64,000 nucleotides of DNA, taken from contig VXAZ01018004.1 in the NCBI GenBank assembly GCA_013399875.1, positions 904,607-968,606 of the forward strand, given 5' to 3'. Shown in pieces: positions 23,601 to 37,100 of the stretch. Under the pieces are notes generated by a model. The model searched no databases. It worked only from the letters and a program-made list of their open reading frames with translations, and was not told the origin of the DNA. Each line of letters opens with the position of its first letter. The first letter of the stretch is position 1. The position numbers were made by a program, and so were the translations under genes. The stretch is from Gymnorhina tibicen (taxonomy: Eukaryota > Chordata > Aves > Passeriformes > Artamidae).

Positions 23601-24669
23601 CCCATAGCTTAATATGGCAGACACAGTTTCATTTGCACGGGAGGTAAGAGAGAGACATTAAACTCATTCAGTTAGGTGACACTTTCTTCTTCTGAGACTG
23701 TCTGCACTGCCTACCCCTGCAGAGCTAAAGTTATAGACAGCACTGTTCTCTCACTTTGCTGGGCCATATATGCAAGAACAAATGCATGATGGTGCAGAAG
23801 AAATGAGTTACTGCATGTCCTGAAGTTACATATCTTACTTCAGTCTGCTTGTTAATTTGTGATGGCATAGAAGGACAAATTATTTAAAAAGGTTTTCCAT
23901 AATAAAGAGCTCTTTCCCTTGAGTACACATTAAATTATTCTGGAGGGAGACACTGTTTTTATTTAGTTCTGTCAAATAATAGTAGGAATTTTTTTATTTT
24001 AAGTGCATCATCATCACGTAGCTATGTCTGTAACTAAAAGCAAGGCCATACATTTTGCTTGGGGAAAGGATTTGTAGCTGCCTTTCTTTATTGCCTTTGC
24101 ATTATACAGCATACTAAAGAACTTCCACCCTTCAGGCTCTATTCTCTTTTGCAAATATCTGTGAATGGAGATGAGACTCTATCCTGGAGTAGATGTTTGA
24201 GCCACCCTTAGGCTGCACAGAGGTGTCTAATACTGTGAAACTCAGCTGATGGAGCAAGCCGTCTGTGTGTTGTTTATTTTAGGAGATAATGGGCTATAGC
24301 AGCTAAAAGGTAGAAAACTTGCTACATGGTGCATTCAAACGTAATCTTCTCTTTATTGTCATTCTGGGCATTGAATAGTTCAGCTAAGCATATGGAATTT
24401 GCAATGAAATGCTGCCCAAAATAGTCTATAAATGTTTTATGGTGCCTAGGCTGGTAAGGGGTAAGAAATCTCTAAAGCACAACATGCTGCCTTGTCTGTG
24501 CCTCCTGGCCAACTGGCAGACAAATAGAAATGGGTTCAGCTGCAGCAGCGTGTATTCTTTATGGCTGTGAAGTACTTGGACGCAGATTTTGTCCAAAATA
24601 AAGCTGTGACAGAGCAAGGTGCCACAAAGAGTAACACAAGGGATGTGTAGTAGGCTTCAGTCAAAGCAT
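20634..24669. other. Long non-coding stretch
   Basis: No recognisable gene, RNA gene or transposon. The block 22130-22290 has several TAAT cores and a dense, non-repetitive look, which could mark a conserved element but cannot be judged without an alignment. The block at 22560-22850 is GC-richer than its surroundings but shows no coding or LTR structure that I can identify. Confidence 0.55.
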
Positions 24670-24812
24670 ACCAGCTCACCATGCTGGAAAATTATTTGAC
24701 TACTAGCTTTAAAACTTAATTTTTCACTTTTACTCTTTCCTGTGATGCTCTGGTGAGGGAGCAAGCAGCAGCTGTATGGTGCTTAGTTGCTGGCCAGGGT
24801 TAAACCATGACA
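24670..24812 (-). mobile_element. ERVL-type LTR fragment (5' part)
   Basis: On the minus strand this begins TGTCATGGTTTAACC at 24812 and continues CAGCAACTAAGCACC, then an AAAGTAAAAGTG-like block. That is the start of a widespread bird ERVL LTR as I know it. Only about 140 bases are recognisable; the rest of the LTR is missing or decayed. The base order CAAAAAGGAC just upstream on the minus strand (24813-24822) resembles the purine tract that precedes a 3' LTR. Confidence 0.7.
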
Positions 24813-25200
24813 GTCCTTTTTGGTGCCTGAAAGGGACTTGAACAGTTGGAGATGATAAGAGACTGGCCAGAGCATATTAGAAGGGATTTATATCTGTTAA
24901 CATTTGCAAGTCATGATATTGATTCATCTGTTCTTGATATTAATTTGTCTGATCTGTGCCATGCTCTTTTTTATTGGCTGTATATGTTAAAGACTGGTGT
25001 TGGCTTTTGCAGTTTGTTGTGCTCTGTAGCAATTAGTTAATGTTTTACCTGGGAGATTCATTACTAAAACACTGCCCCTGCACTTAATCTGGCATTTGAG
25101 CTCTGTATAAAGCCATTACTGTACTTCGAGTACCATCTCATGGAGACAATTAACAAATATATTTCTTCCTTGGAGAGGTTTTTTTGTGGAGGAAATACAG
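24813..25200 (-). mobile_element. Possible ERVL internal remnant upstream of the LTR fragment
   Basis: If the LTR fragment at 24670-24812 is a 3' LTR, this flank would be the end of the internal region. It begins, on the minus strand side next to the LTR, with a polypurine-like stretch. No readable gag, pol or env domain was recognised, and stops occur in all frames. The call rests on position only. Confidence 0.25.
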
Positions 25201-28200
25201 AATGGTGGTGTGAAAAAACTATAAAGGATGTAAATCTGAAGCTCTTAATTTCTTGTTAACGCTTGTTAACAGTAGCAAGAAGGATGTACGGTTAGCATCA
25301 GACCTAGTGCAGAAATGTGATAGAAAATGCTGTGGATTAGTTTTCAAATGGATGTTCTGACCCAGAGTTAGCACTTTTTCTGTAGGAGGTTTCTGTGTCA
25401 AGTTGTTCAGGTGTCACTAGCAATGGGCTCAGAGTCAGCATTGACAGCAGGTGCCATCAGCTCAGCACCAGACTGCGTGTGCATCTGGGACTGTCTCCAT
25501 CCCTAAGTAAAACTCTCCCATAGGATAAGCAGTCCTACCCTTCTCTTGCTGCTTCGCTCATCCCCAGTCCCCTTCACAGAGGGAAGCTGAGCCCGTACAG
25601 ATGCCTTGCCTTGCCTTTGATGCCATGCCAGAAGTGTGAACTTTGCCTTGGTTGGGTTTATGTGCCAGATTCTGTGTGTGGAATAGACTTGGGGAATCTG
25701 GACCTACAAGTTCTGGGCATCCACTGCAAAATCAGCACATCAGCTCATCATCAGCATTTCTGAAGAAGATTCTTTTTGCTGCTTAGTTAAGCAACTCCAT
25801 GTGTTCAGAGGGAAGGGTTGCTGCAAGTACATGCTGGTTTTTTGAGTAAATTAATTCCTGCATATTCTGTGAATGCTACATCTTAGAATATGAAAAATTA
25901 TATTAATTTGGGAGTTTCTTTTGTTTTTCCAATCTCTTATGGTAGACTCTGGAACCCTGTGCAATTTGCATTTTTAAATTTTTGCTCCGTTGGTTTATCA
26001 AGAATTTTCTTAGTTATTGTTTGAATATCTAATCCTCTTTATTATTTCCCAAATATGTTCACATAACTGAACTTGTGCATATAAATGCTGAAGTAGGTGC
26101 CACTAATAAAATGGTTATGTTTGTCTTCTTGTTTTCCATTTCAAAATGCTTGTTTTTAACGTTCAAAAATTTACCTCCTGGATTTAGAATGTGCTGGTCT
26201 TGCCTTGAGGAGGAGGAAATGTGGGGAAATTAGTTTAAAGTATGTCTTCCAGAACGAAATTTTGAAAAGGAGAGGTGCAAAAAAAGCTCTTACATATTTT
26301 TTTGGTCACTTCAGTGGTACACAAATGTTCACAAAGCCAGAAATGCAGGCAGGAGTAGGCAGGATGAAACGTCACAAGAACTGTAACATATAGTCCTGTA
26401 TCAGTGAAGTAGTCCTGTATCCTGTAGTGTCTTTATAATAAAGCTTTTTCTCGTGGAGCTCTGAATCCAATGGAGTGATGACCTGCCCTCAGTGCTAAGT
26501 AACCTGTTTAGGAAATGATGGTGATGTACAGCTCATTTCATCATTGTTCCTCACAACACTTTTTATAAGGTGTAGACAGCAATGTGGGAGAGCTCTTAAT
26601 TCCTGACATAATGCTTCTCTAATCTACCTATTACTGTGGTTTCCATATAGGAAACCCTCCCACCTCCAACCTCAAAAACAATGGACTTTCCCATTCGTCT
26701 TTGCTTAATGACTGCTCTAGGTTTACATCTGAACTTTATTTTTAAGTATCTGACTGGTCTCTTACTGACTCTTGATCTATTATTTTAGAATAGTAATTCT
26801 TTCTTCCATCACCCTCAGATCTCAAAACACCAGGCTGTTGGCAAGCTTCCTTTTCTTGAGGCATCGTAATGATACTTTTTTGCCAGAAACAGAGTAGCAT
26901 TGCATTCTCATCTAACTGCGTTAAAAAAGATCTTTCAGTGAAGGTGTTACTGTATTTTAAGGGTTACACAGAACCTCATACCAGGCCTAAGTTCATATGC
27001 TCCTAGCTTGAGGTAATCCTATGAAAGTCAAAGTTAAACCTCTTACTGATTTCAGCACTACCAGGATAAGCTGATGTGCTGAAAAATAATGAATGAAAAT
27101 GCACAAAAATATCCACAGTATTTTTGTTTGATCAGCCTAATAACCTACTAATGAATGGTTTGTAGACATGTCTTATTCCAAAAGGTCATATAACATACTT
27201 AATTTATGCCCAAGGGGATGAATGTTTATTAAGAAAACTCACCATTGTCCATATTTTTCTTGAAAGCCATTTTGTTCAATTCTTGCAAGTATTTTCAATT
27301 AAATATGTCCACCTTCATGCAGCTTAAAATTTTTTATAATCCTAGATGAACTTAGAATTGGCTTTTTCTCCACAGCTTTTACAGTAATGTAGTGATATTG
27401 AGTTCCACAGCAGCTTTTTTACAAACACGTTTGTCCTTTCCATGCTAAATGTATTAACGGTACTTGGCTGTGCTGCTGTATTTTATAACCAAGAATAAAG
27501 TGTTTACTTATAATCCAAATTTTTCTCTATGTTAAAATCCATTGTTAATGACGCCCTTGTTAGCAAAATTTGTTGCACTTGGTTCTCACACATCCAGAAA
27601 GGATAGGTGAATGGAGATTAGGAAGGCTTACAGAGCCAGTACGGTACTGGGCTGGTAGCGACTTATTTCCGTGCTCAGTTCTGAGCCTTCACTTGGCACT
27701 TGGGAAACAGAAAGGTCTACAAGCAGCACTGTTACTCCTCTCTTGAGGTCCCTTTGATGGTCTGGGTTTCTTCTGCATGCTTCCTTTGAAGAAGGAAAAA
27801 CAGTCCTTGCTATTGATGTGTGTGTGTGTGCAGCTCTTCCACCCTTTGTACCTTGCAGTCAAGCACATAGCAGAGCACTTCGCTTATCCTCTGTCAAGTA
27901 AACATGTAATTCGTATTCTTCTCTCTATTTTCAGCCTTTTTAGTATTCTCGAACAGCTGCTTCAGGTCTTTTACTATGAAGCCTTAACATGTGGCTGTAG
28001 TACACTACAGCGTTGTACACGTTGCTAATGGGAGTCTGCTGAGCAGTGCCTGCCCACAGGGTCTCTGCCCAAGCTTTGTGCTACAGTATTTAGGGCCAGA
28101 CTGAGTAAACTTCAGAGGTCTTTGAGTGACCTGAGGATTTTCAGGCTCTTGCTTGGCCAGGCTGTCTTTCTGAGTACTGGATGCTCTGGGCAAGAGAAAG

Positions 28201-31200
28201 CTTCAGATATGTAATGCATAAAGAAAAGTTGCAAAAACTGGAATGAAAGACTCCGCTTCAGCTAAGTTAATGAAAACCAGAAAGATATGTATGAACCAGA
28301 AAGACAGCAATGTATGAAGCAACTGAAAGTAAAGCCTGGAACCACAGCAGAATGTTCACTAAGTGTCTAATATGGATAAGTCTCTCTTGAATTAGCTTGA
28401 ATTTATATGCTGGATAACGGAATGAAATTTGATCTGTCAGGATAAGGTTATGTGAGCCTAGTGATTTGTGCTACATATCCATTTTGCTGTTGATTCAGTG
28501 TTTGGACTGCAAAACCAGGAAGTGCCTTGTTGCAGACTTCAGAGATCTGAATTTCACCTTGGCTGTATCCCAGGGGTTCTGTTGCCACTGTCTGTAAGTT
28601 CTTGATTTTTCCCTTTCTTTTTTGAATCAGTGAAGTTGCTATCTTGAGGGAGGTAGGATCCAGGTAACAGAAACCCATATATAGGTACAGTGTGAGCAAG
28701 GGAAACTGAGAAGATATTTATGGAGCCATTTCCTTAACTCATTCCACCCAAAAGAGAATCATATGCTTAGGCTTCCCTAGTCTTTAGCAACTTAAAAGAA
28801 AGTGATCCATCAGCTGACCCTGTTACAAGATTACTATTCGTCCAAAATCAATCTTTTAGTAATGAGATTTAGATAATGATAAGCTGCATGAGTTGCCTTG
28901 GTAACCTACTGCCTCAAAAGTCTTGTATGTAGCTTTAGGACTTGCAAGGGAGTGGGGTGGGAATGGAAAAAAATAATCAGTATGCAGAGAAATGTTTGTC
29001 AGAGTGAGAGATCTTGCAGAGAACTTTTTTATTTCATCTGATTCCAGGAGAAATTTTTCATTAAAGTGCACCATATCAACTATGGTGATACTGGTCCAGC
29101 TCACATGAAATTAGATGCTTTTTTTCTTTCAGACAAACCCAAAATCTGTCCCTAATTAAAATAAAAAATGCAGCACATATGTGATCTCTTTTGGTTACCA
29201 TATAAAGGCCAGATCCAGAATCAAGATCTAGTCTTTCTTTTGTGTAAGTGAGGTGAAGAAGGGAAAATCACTAGCTCTACTGTATTTCTGTGAAGAGGAG
29301 CATTATGTCTTTAAAACACAAGAACAAATGGTTTTATTGATAGCAAAGAATGCTAGTTTTCTTAGAAAGTTAAGTCACTTAGTTTCTGATGACCAACCGT
29401 GTGCTCTGATTTAGTAGCATTTCAGGGGCTCTAGCAGTTCATGGGCACTTTGCCTGAAGACCTTCTGTGCATGGTTTCCCAAAAAGCTTTTTTTTATTGG
29501 TGATGAGCTGTTAGGAGGAGCGATATAAATGCAAGACTTTTGCGGAGTTTTCTTTGTCTCCTAAAGAAGCCTAGCAGTTCATAAAATTAAGAGGCTGACT
29601 CCAAAATAGGTATTTCTGCACTTCCTTTCCTGTAAATAATTATGTATAAAGGATCTGGTTTTGTGTTAGGTTGTGTAGTCTTTGAAGCTTTTTTTAAAGA
29701 TTTACTCCTGTTACAAGGTTAGACTATAAAGAGTTGGCTGGAGCTAACAGAGAGGCTAGAGTTTCTGAATAAATGAAACTATACACAAGAACGAAAGAAT
29801 TTAATTAAATTCAGGTTGTGCTTTAAATGAGAGTTGTGCAATTATGGCAGTGTGAATTTTGTTTCCTTTCTCAGCATCCCCTTCTCAAGGTTACAAGAAA
29901 ATAATAAAACTCCTCACTTAAATGGAAAATAGAGATGAGACAATGGAGGAAAACATCTTCCTTGATTAATGTAATGGAAATAAGATACACCAGTTGACAA
30001 CCACATCTTAGTGACTGCATAAGTCACAACCAAGTCTCTATGTTGTGAATTTGATATAGTTTGATGTTTTTATGCAGTGCCTGACATTTCAGTCAAAATA
30101 CTCTGATTCTTTTGCTGCTCTTCAGGAAGAAAATGAATCAATCTACCTAGTCAATTTTAGGTATTTATGGGTTTATATATAATAGTTATATTATAGGTAT
30201 CAGTTAATGAAGGCTGAAATCAGTGAAATGAGAAAAGCTGTATGACTGCAAGGAATCAGGCCTGGTAAGTCTTTCTGATTCTAGTGTAGGGGGCTTTGTT
30301 CTGTGTAGAAACCAAACAAACACTAAACTCCTGCATATGTTAAGTAAAGAATGACATAAGATTTAAACTGATCATGTGTGTGGTTAAGCAGTCACAAAGT
30401 TACTGTCAAAATCAAACTGTGACAAAAACAGTGCATGTGAAAAAGTGTCCTACTGCTTTTGTTCTTTTTTCTCTGTTAGAAAAGAATTCATACAGTGCAA
30501 TAGTAGAACCTAATTATAAAGGTCTCTTTTTTATTGACGTCTTGCTCAAACAGCTAGCAAAACAAAGAAGTGGTATAACTTCATATTTTAAAATGCCTCT
30601 CTTTTTATTAACAGATCTGTAGCTTCACTTCTGCAGAGAGGATAACAACTTTTGAGCCAGGAATTTGTCTGATAACATTACTCTTATCAGTCCCTCCAAT
30701 TGCTCAGCTGCTAGTGCATCTTTAACAATTTCTTCCTTGCCTGTTACTCACCTTGTGTATTTTCTGCCTGGATTTGGTTGCCCTGTCTTTCAGCTGTCTG
30801 CCACTACAAGGGCATAATGTGTCTACAGTGAAATACAAATAATGATACACTCATCTTCTCAAAGCAACTTCAAGGAATATCTACTTTCAGTGCCGGTATA
30901 GCTATTTCCAAACAATTAGTATGTATTACTATAATGGTTTTTTTGGGCTAAATTTGTTTGTGAAAAAAATGAAATTCTAGTCTTGCCCATGTTGGATGGG
31001 TACTTCACAAGTAAACGCCTTGTTTTCTATAATAGTGCTCAGAGCAGATTCATTACTTGAAATCAGGCAAGATATGAGGTGTGGTGAATTTTGAAAATTG
31101 ATTTCAGCATATTTCATCTGTAGATATTGATTAAGTCGTGGGTGGGTTTAAGAGATGCTGGGCATACTCAGCATGTTATGAGGGGCCATCAAAATCCTGC

Positions 31201-34135
31201 AGCTTTAGCATGGTAAATCAAATTATATTAACTGCGCCATAGCAAAGCTGGATAAGTTCATATCAATTTATTGGAATCAATGTAGCAACTTTGCTACATC
31301 AAAGCACAAATAAAAATATATATTTGTTAACACTAATAAATAGAGCCACTGACAGAAATAAAAGGCATGAAGTTGTAGGAAAACCAGTAACGATACAAAC
31401 CAGAGATCCTGTTCCATTATCTGTTCCATTATCTTGTTGAATGCCTGAAGAAAATTAGGCTTGGTTTTCATGCCTCTTGCTGTTCATAGATGTTTTCATA
31501 ATTGTAACAGCAACTAGTAACTCTTCTAGTGTTTAGTCAGCACTAGATGCCAAACGTACTAATTTAATTATTCCTGTCAAGCTTGACTATATGAGGAGGT
31601 ATATTTTTTCAGACTCATTTTACTTTAATTTAGCATATAAACAAATTATGCAGTACTAACTGATTTTTGGGAAAAAGTACTCTTTTATTTTAAAGGCCTA
31701 TTTAATGTTGTGAATTGACACATAAATGTGAAATAGTACAGTCTTCATTTGTTATTTTAATAACACTGTTCTACTTGTCAGCATGCATAGGTAAGGGAAT
31801 AAAGATACGAAAGTAAAAGTTGTGAAAGAACTGATGTGGCAAGAAAGGATGAACATGACTTAGTAATATCTAAAATTAATATGACTGCAATTTGAAATAT
31901 GAAATGTTTCATATCTGTGTGCAGTCCAATTCTGAATTGTTAACTTGCTGACACAAATGAAGTTTTACAGATACATACCTATTTTAACTGCCCCACACAG
32001 GCAATTACTATTTTATACTTATTGTTAGTAGCAGTAGTGGTCTTAAACCAGCTAAATGTTTGTAATGTAGTCACTAAAACTAACAATGCAATGGGTATAG
32101 GACCTTCCTAATCTGAAGAAAATGAAGGTGCTAAAACCCTTGTAAGAATTGATAGCATGTGTCTCGATTGAGCCTTTTCAAAAGTTCTCATTAAAAGTCT
32201 CTGTGAGGCTTTACCTTAGTCCTTGTGATGTAACAGACTTCATTATAGGAGACGCATTTTTATTTCTTTCTTCTCTCTGAAATCATTTTGCCCTAACAGA
32301 CTGTTTTAAAAAAACCCCAAACTATGAGATACTAAAAAAGACCACATTATGCAGTGATGATAATTTTTGATGATACCATAAATACCTGTTTGTCATTAAA
32401 GACAGTCCATTGCATGTCAGTGTTGGTTCATCTTAATGAAAAGAGAAGGGTGCAATCAATCAAAACCAATATAATGTCATAACAATGCATGTCAAGCCTA
32501 AAACAGCAACTCTAATAAGGATCTCTAAATACAAATAAAGATTTCACTGGTTGTTTTACTGTGTAGGGACTAACTTGCAGTCTCTTTGTTTTCTGTTTGC
32601 ATCAGCTTATGTGACCTGATGATTGCTTATGTTGGCATCAGTTTATTTGCTGACAACCCATTTTGTCTCCTTGAATCACCCATTTTATCAAGATGATTTT
32701 CTATTGTTGCGATACTGCCCACTGATATAAAAAAAACAAAAAAAAGAAGAAAAGGCTGCTCAATTTATGAATGCTTTTTATCTAGGGTGTTTTACAAGTC
32801 TCAAGGTATATTTGCTGGTTTTTACAGGCTAAATTCCTGAGAGTCTCAGCAAGTTAAAATTCCACTCTTACAGAGCTGCATCTCTGCTGGAAGAATATAG
32901 AGGTACCCATGGGTGCATTTTAAAGAAATTATACGTAGGGATTGGAAACTTTATGTAAAATCAGAGTTGTCATTCCTCTTATTTGATCTAAATTAACACA
33001 TAACTGAAACTGAAGCCAAAATCATGTTGTATGACCTTTTCTTTTACTTCAGAACTGTCTGATTGGTGGCCCATGGGGCAGATATGGCTGGATATAAAAT
33101 GGGTTTTGAGACATGGCCTTGCTCAGAGGATGGAGGTAAAAAAACTGATTCCTGGCATTTTATGAAGCCCAAAGCTGTCAAACCATTCTAGTGTGACCGA
33201 GTAGCCCTTGACACTAAGGTCTGTGAAGCACCCACTACGTCTGTGGGTTTCTGGCCCTGGGAAATGCCAAGTCTGGAGAGGAGTCCATGATAGTTCCCCC
33301 AAGGTGACATCTGCCCTTAGCAAAAGCAGGACTATGTTGTTGCAATTTAGTGGCTGTGTGTGATGGTTCTGTGACTTGAAATAAGTGTTACAATCTGGTA
33401 AGTAAAATGTTGCTTTTATTCTAGCAGTTGCATTGTTTGTAGATTCATAATTTTGGGATTATTTAAAGGCTGAGTATTCATATGGAAGCTGTACTACTGC
33501 TACTGTACTATTCCTTGTTTTCAAAAATGTGTCCATGGAACACATGCCTGTGGGAATGATGCTCAATATCTCCACATATTCATGCCCTGTTTTTGGCCAT
33601 GAGTTTGTAGTCTGTTTATGCAAAGATAGCTCTCATCTGTCCCCCATTTGAAGTCCTTCAGATGGAAGCAGATAACAGCTCTGGGGTCAGAAGATTCAAA
33701 TACTTTACTGAAAGGATGAAGGGGACAGCAGACAGCAGACCAATTGCTAATGTTTTATTTTACTTTGATGCCTTTGCAGTGTACCACCTGTGAGAGTTCC
33801 AGCAAAGGTCATTATAAACTGAATGTGTACTTATATAAAATAGCCTCTTACATTAAGCAGAATGTAATTTTTCTTTATAACATCTTTTCAGAGCTCCTTA
33901 TTTGTCAAAGAGAAAACTAAATATATTAAGAGAATTAATATTGCAAATTGCCTAGAAGTGTAGAGTATCACAAATTTTGTTAGAAGAGCAGAGCAATCAC
34001 CTAGCTTTTTGCACTAGTGTAAGAGTAGTCCAAAGGTGAAAGGTGTGATTTCTTAGCACTGTGTTGATATGCATTAATTGCTTTCCTGTTCAGTACCCCC
34101 CATTCCTCCCATCTCCCTGTTTAACCTGATTGCTT

Positions 34136-34165
34136 CCCCACCTCACATCCCCTCCCCCCGCCCCC
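34136..34165 (-). other. G-quadruplex motif
   Basis: On the minus strand there are four G-runs of 5, 6, 4 and 4 separated by one, one and nine bases. This meets the canonical G4 pattern with two single-base loops. No promoter or gene is visible nearby. Confidence 0.8.
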
Positions 34166-37100
34166 AAACTGGCCTCCTAGTGCTCTCAGTGGAAACACAA
34201 ATTGTGGGATTGTTACTGAGTACATAGTACTTACCTCTCCAGGAATTTGCAATAACTTTTTTTGATTGAGAAAAAAATCAGAGCCAAGTAATAGAAAGTA
34301 GTAATAGAGACTCATTTGCCCATTTTTCACAATTAATGCTGCTTTTTCTGTGCTGAGGCACAATGGAATTAATCTTACAGCAGTTGCATAACTCTGCTTG
34401 TTTGTTGGAGAGCATCGGCAGGAACTGAAACAACTTTTACTCAGAAATACCTTTCTTCATCTTCCCTTTGTTCCACATCTTTTCCTTGAACTAGTCTGCT
34501 TAAATCCCAGGCCTAAATACCAGTTTCTGTTCTACTGGGGGAGGAAATTAAACTCCTTGGTTGCTAGTCCATATAGATGTGTTGTGGTACATCTCAGATC
34601 ACAAACCTCAGTGTGTTACACTAACGTGGCAGTAACTTGCATTTCATCTGTGAAGCCCATACTGTCTCAGAGATGTGTTTCACACTTAGCCTAAGGCCTC
34701 TAAATCAGTTTAACTTTTGAGCTTAAGCACAGTGAGATCTGAAACAGTGGTGATGTTATTAAGTAGGCAGAAAGAATTGTCCTGGTACATTACTGTTGAG
34801 TCCTAAGCTATTGCTGGTCTCCATGCAGCTTTTCTGTATTAGGTGTGGTCAGAATCTCAGTGTTTTATGGGGCTTGTCCAAGAGTGTCTGAAGGCAAATA
34901 AATCTCTTTTCTTAAAAAGCATTTAGGTCAAGCAGTGGTGCAACCTAGTTCAAACAGAAGTATGTTTCCTCTTGTGAGTAAGCACAGTTGTGAAGCAGTT
35001 GCCAGCTTGTGAAGATAAAGACTCAGTCAATGAGACAGTTTCAGCTCCCACTCATACTATTGCCCTGGATGATTGCCTAGTCTCCTCACTATGATCCAAA
35101 TCTGTGTTTGGGGATGCCCTAATTTACATAGCATTGATGTGGTAGACTTTGGAGATTTAAAGACTGTTGCTTGCTGCGCCAGAGATCCTGCTTTTGTTCT
35201 CACATGTTGTTTTGTTTAGAGTTTCATTTCATATAAATGCAGAAGACATACTGCCTCCATTTCATAATTCAGAGCACGCTGCAAAGCCCCCACTGATTGT
35301 GGGGAGGTTGTGGAAGCAGAAGCTGCTGGAGCATCCCTGCCTGCCTTCTGACGGGCTCACCCAGTGCTGCATCTCTTCTAAAGACAAAGCCCCATCCCTC
35401 TCACTAGCTGCCATCCAGTTTGTTGGTGTGTTCCTAAGGAGGCATGGTGGGGGTGAGAGGGTTCCCACTCCCTTCAGGCCACATGCACCAAAGGGAAAGC
35501 TTCCTAAATAGAGCATGTGTGCACAGCCACACTGGCACAGTCTTGTCTGTGATTTGCATATGCTTGCTTACATGGGGCAAAAATGCAAGAATGCTGGGGA
35601 AGCCTTGAATTTTGGGGCTGGGAATAGTGCTGTTTATTTTTCTGATCGTTCAAATGTGTCCCAACGCAGTAGTTCGACTTGTAGTCAAAATATACCCTGG
35701 TTTTAAATCTGAGGAAGTAGCTAATTTTTGTAATTAAAACCAGAACAAATGAAATACTGTGAAGGTCATGACCAAAGATTGCCAAATGCGGAGTTAAAAT
35801 GGTGATGTTAAACCAATAGCCTAATAGTAAGAAGCAGAGATCAATATACATTAAAATGTGCTGTATGTACCAGGCAGGAATTCACCATATAGTGTGAGGT
35901 GAGCAGCATTGCTTGGCTAACGTTTCCATGTTGCAGAGTTGCTATGGCAATATCAAACCAATGAATAAACCACATCACAGAGACAGGGAGGTGAGTAAGT
36001 GTGAAATTGATTCAGTGGAACACGGGAATATGTGGGAGCGAAATTGGCCAAGATAAAATTTCTGGTAGGAATAATCATTTCTTTTCACATTTTCAATAAT
36101 ATATTATAATTACTTTTTAAAACATTGAAATCTTGTAGGTATTTTTTACACAATAAACTCATATGCATTTTTCATCTGATGCTATGGGTGTGTTTCAACA
36201 TATATAAGGCATTTAATCGATTAATAATGAATATAGCTAAATATAAAAAGTACTTTTTTAATATAAATTAATTTAGTTGGTAGTCATATAAAGGCTTGGT
36301 AAGATAAAATAACTTGACTACAAGTTTTGTTACCATCTGGAAGCTAATATTGTAGTAGTTGTATTTGAAAACATGCTTTTACATACATCAGGCTTAAACT
36401 TGTTCTTTATTTCTCATGTGCAGTACAGTGATAGAATCCACAGAAATGTCGTAGAAACACTGCATTCTGGATAGCACATTGATATAACAAAAGACAGGTA
36501 TCTGTGCTTATAAATGAATTGCACAACTATCGATCATGCTTCGTTGCCCCATTTTGTGGTTTATGTGACCAATGTTTGGAATATTTTAGGAAGCAAATCT
36601 TTTTGGAGTTTTTTTCCATTTATTTTAAAACATTCTGTGAAAAAACCAATTACACTAAAATGTGCTATCAGCAGTATATTTTTGTTATCTATGGAAAATA
36701 AATACATATCAGGCATGTTTTTAATTAGGATTTCAGTTTTACTAATTTGTCTCAGTTCAGTTGGATGATCAAATAATGAGAAAGGTTTTATTCCTGGAAA
36801 AGATCCTGCTGTAGAGGAATAGAAGGTTATTTTTTTGTATGTGAGCTATTAATGTTAGAAATTGATATTTGTCTAAGACATAAATCTATTTTTAGAACAT
36901 TTTTTAGGCTTTCTGGCAGGAGGCATGCTTCCATGAGGTTCCATGCTTGTAGTTCATACGCTATTTATTTGATCTAAACTTGCTGCTTATTTATAGCTTA
37001 AAAAAAATCTTGACATCTTACATGTGCTTTCCTGTTTAATTCTATCTCCCCCTGAGTGTATCTCTGTGTTGAAGCCCTCCTTATTTTATTTGTCCCTGAA

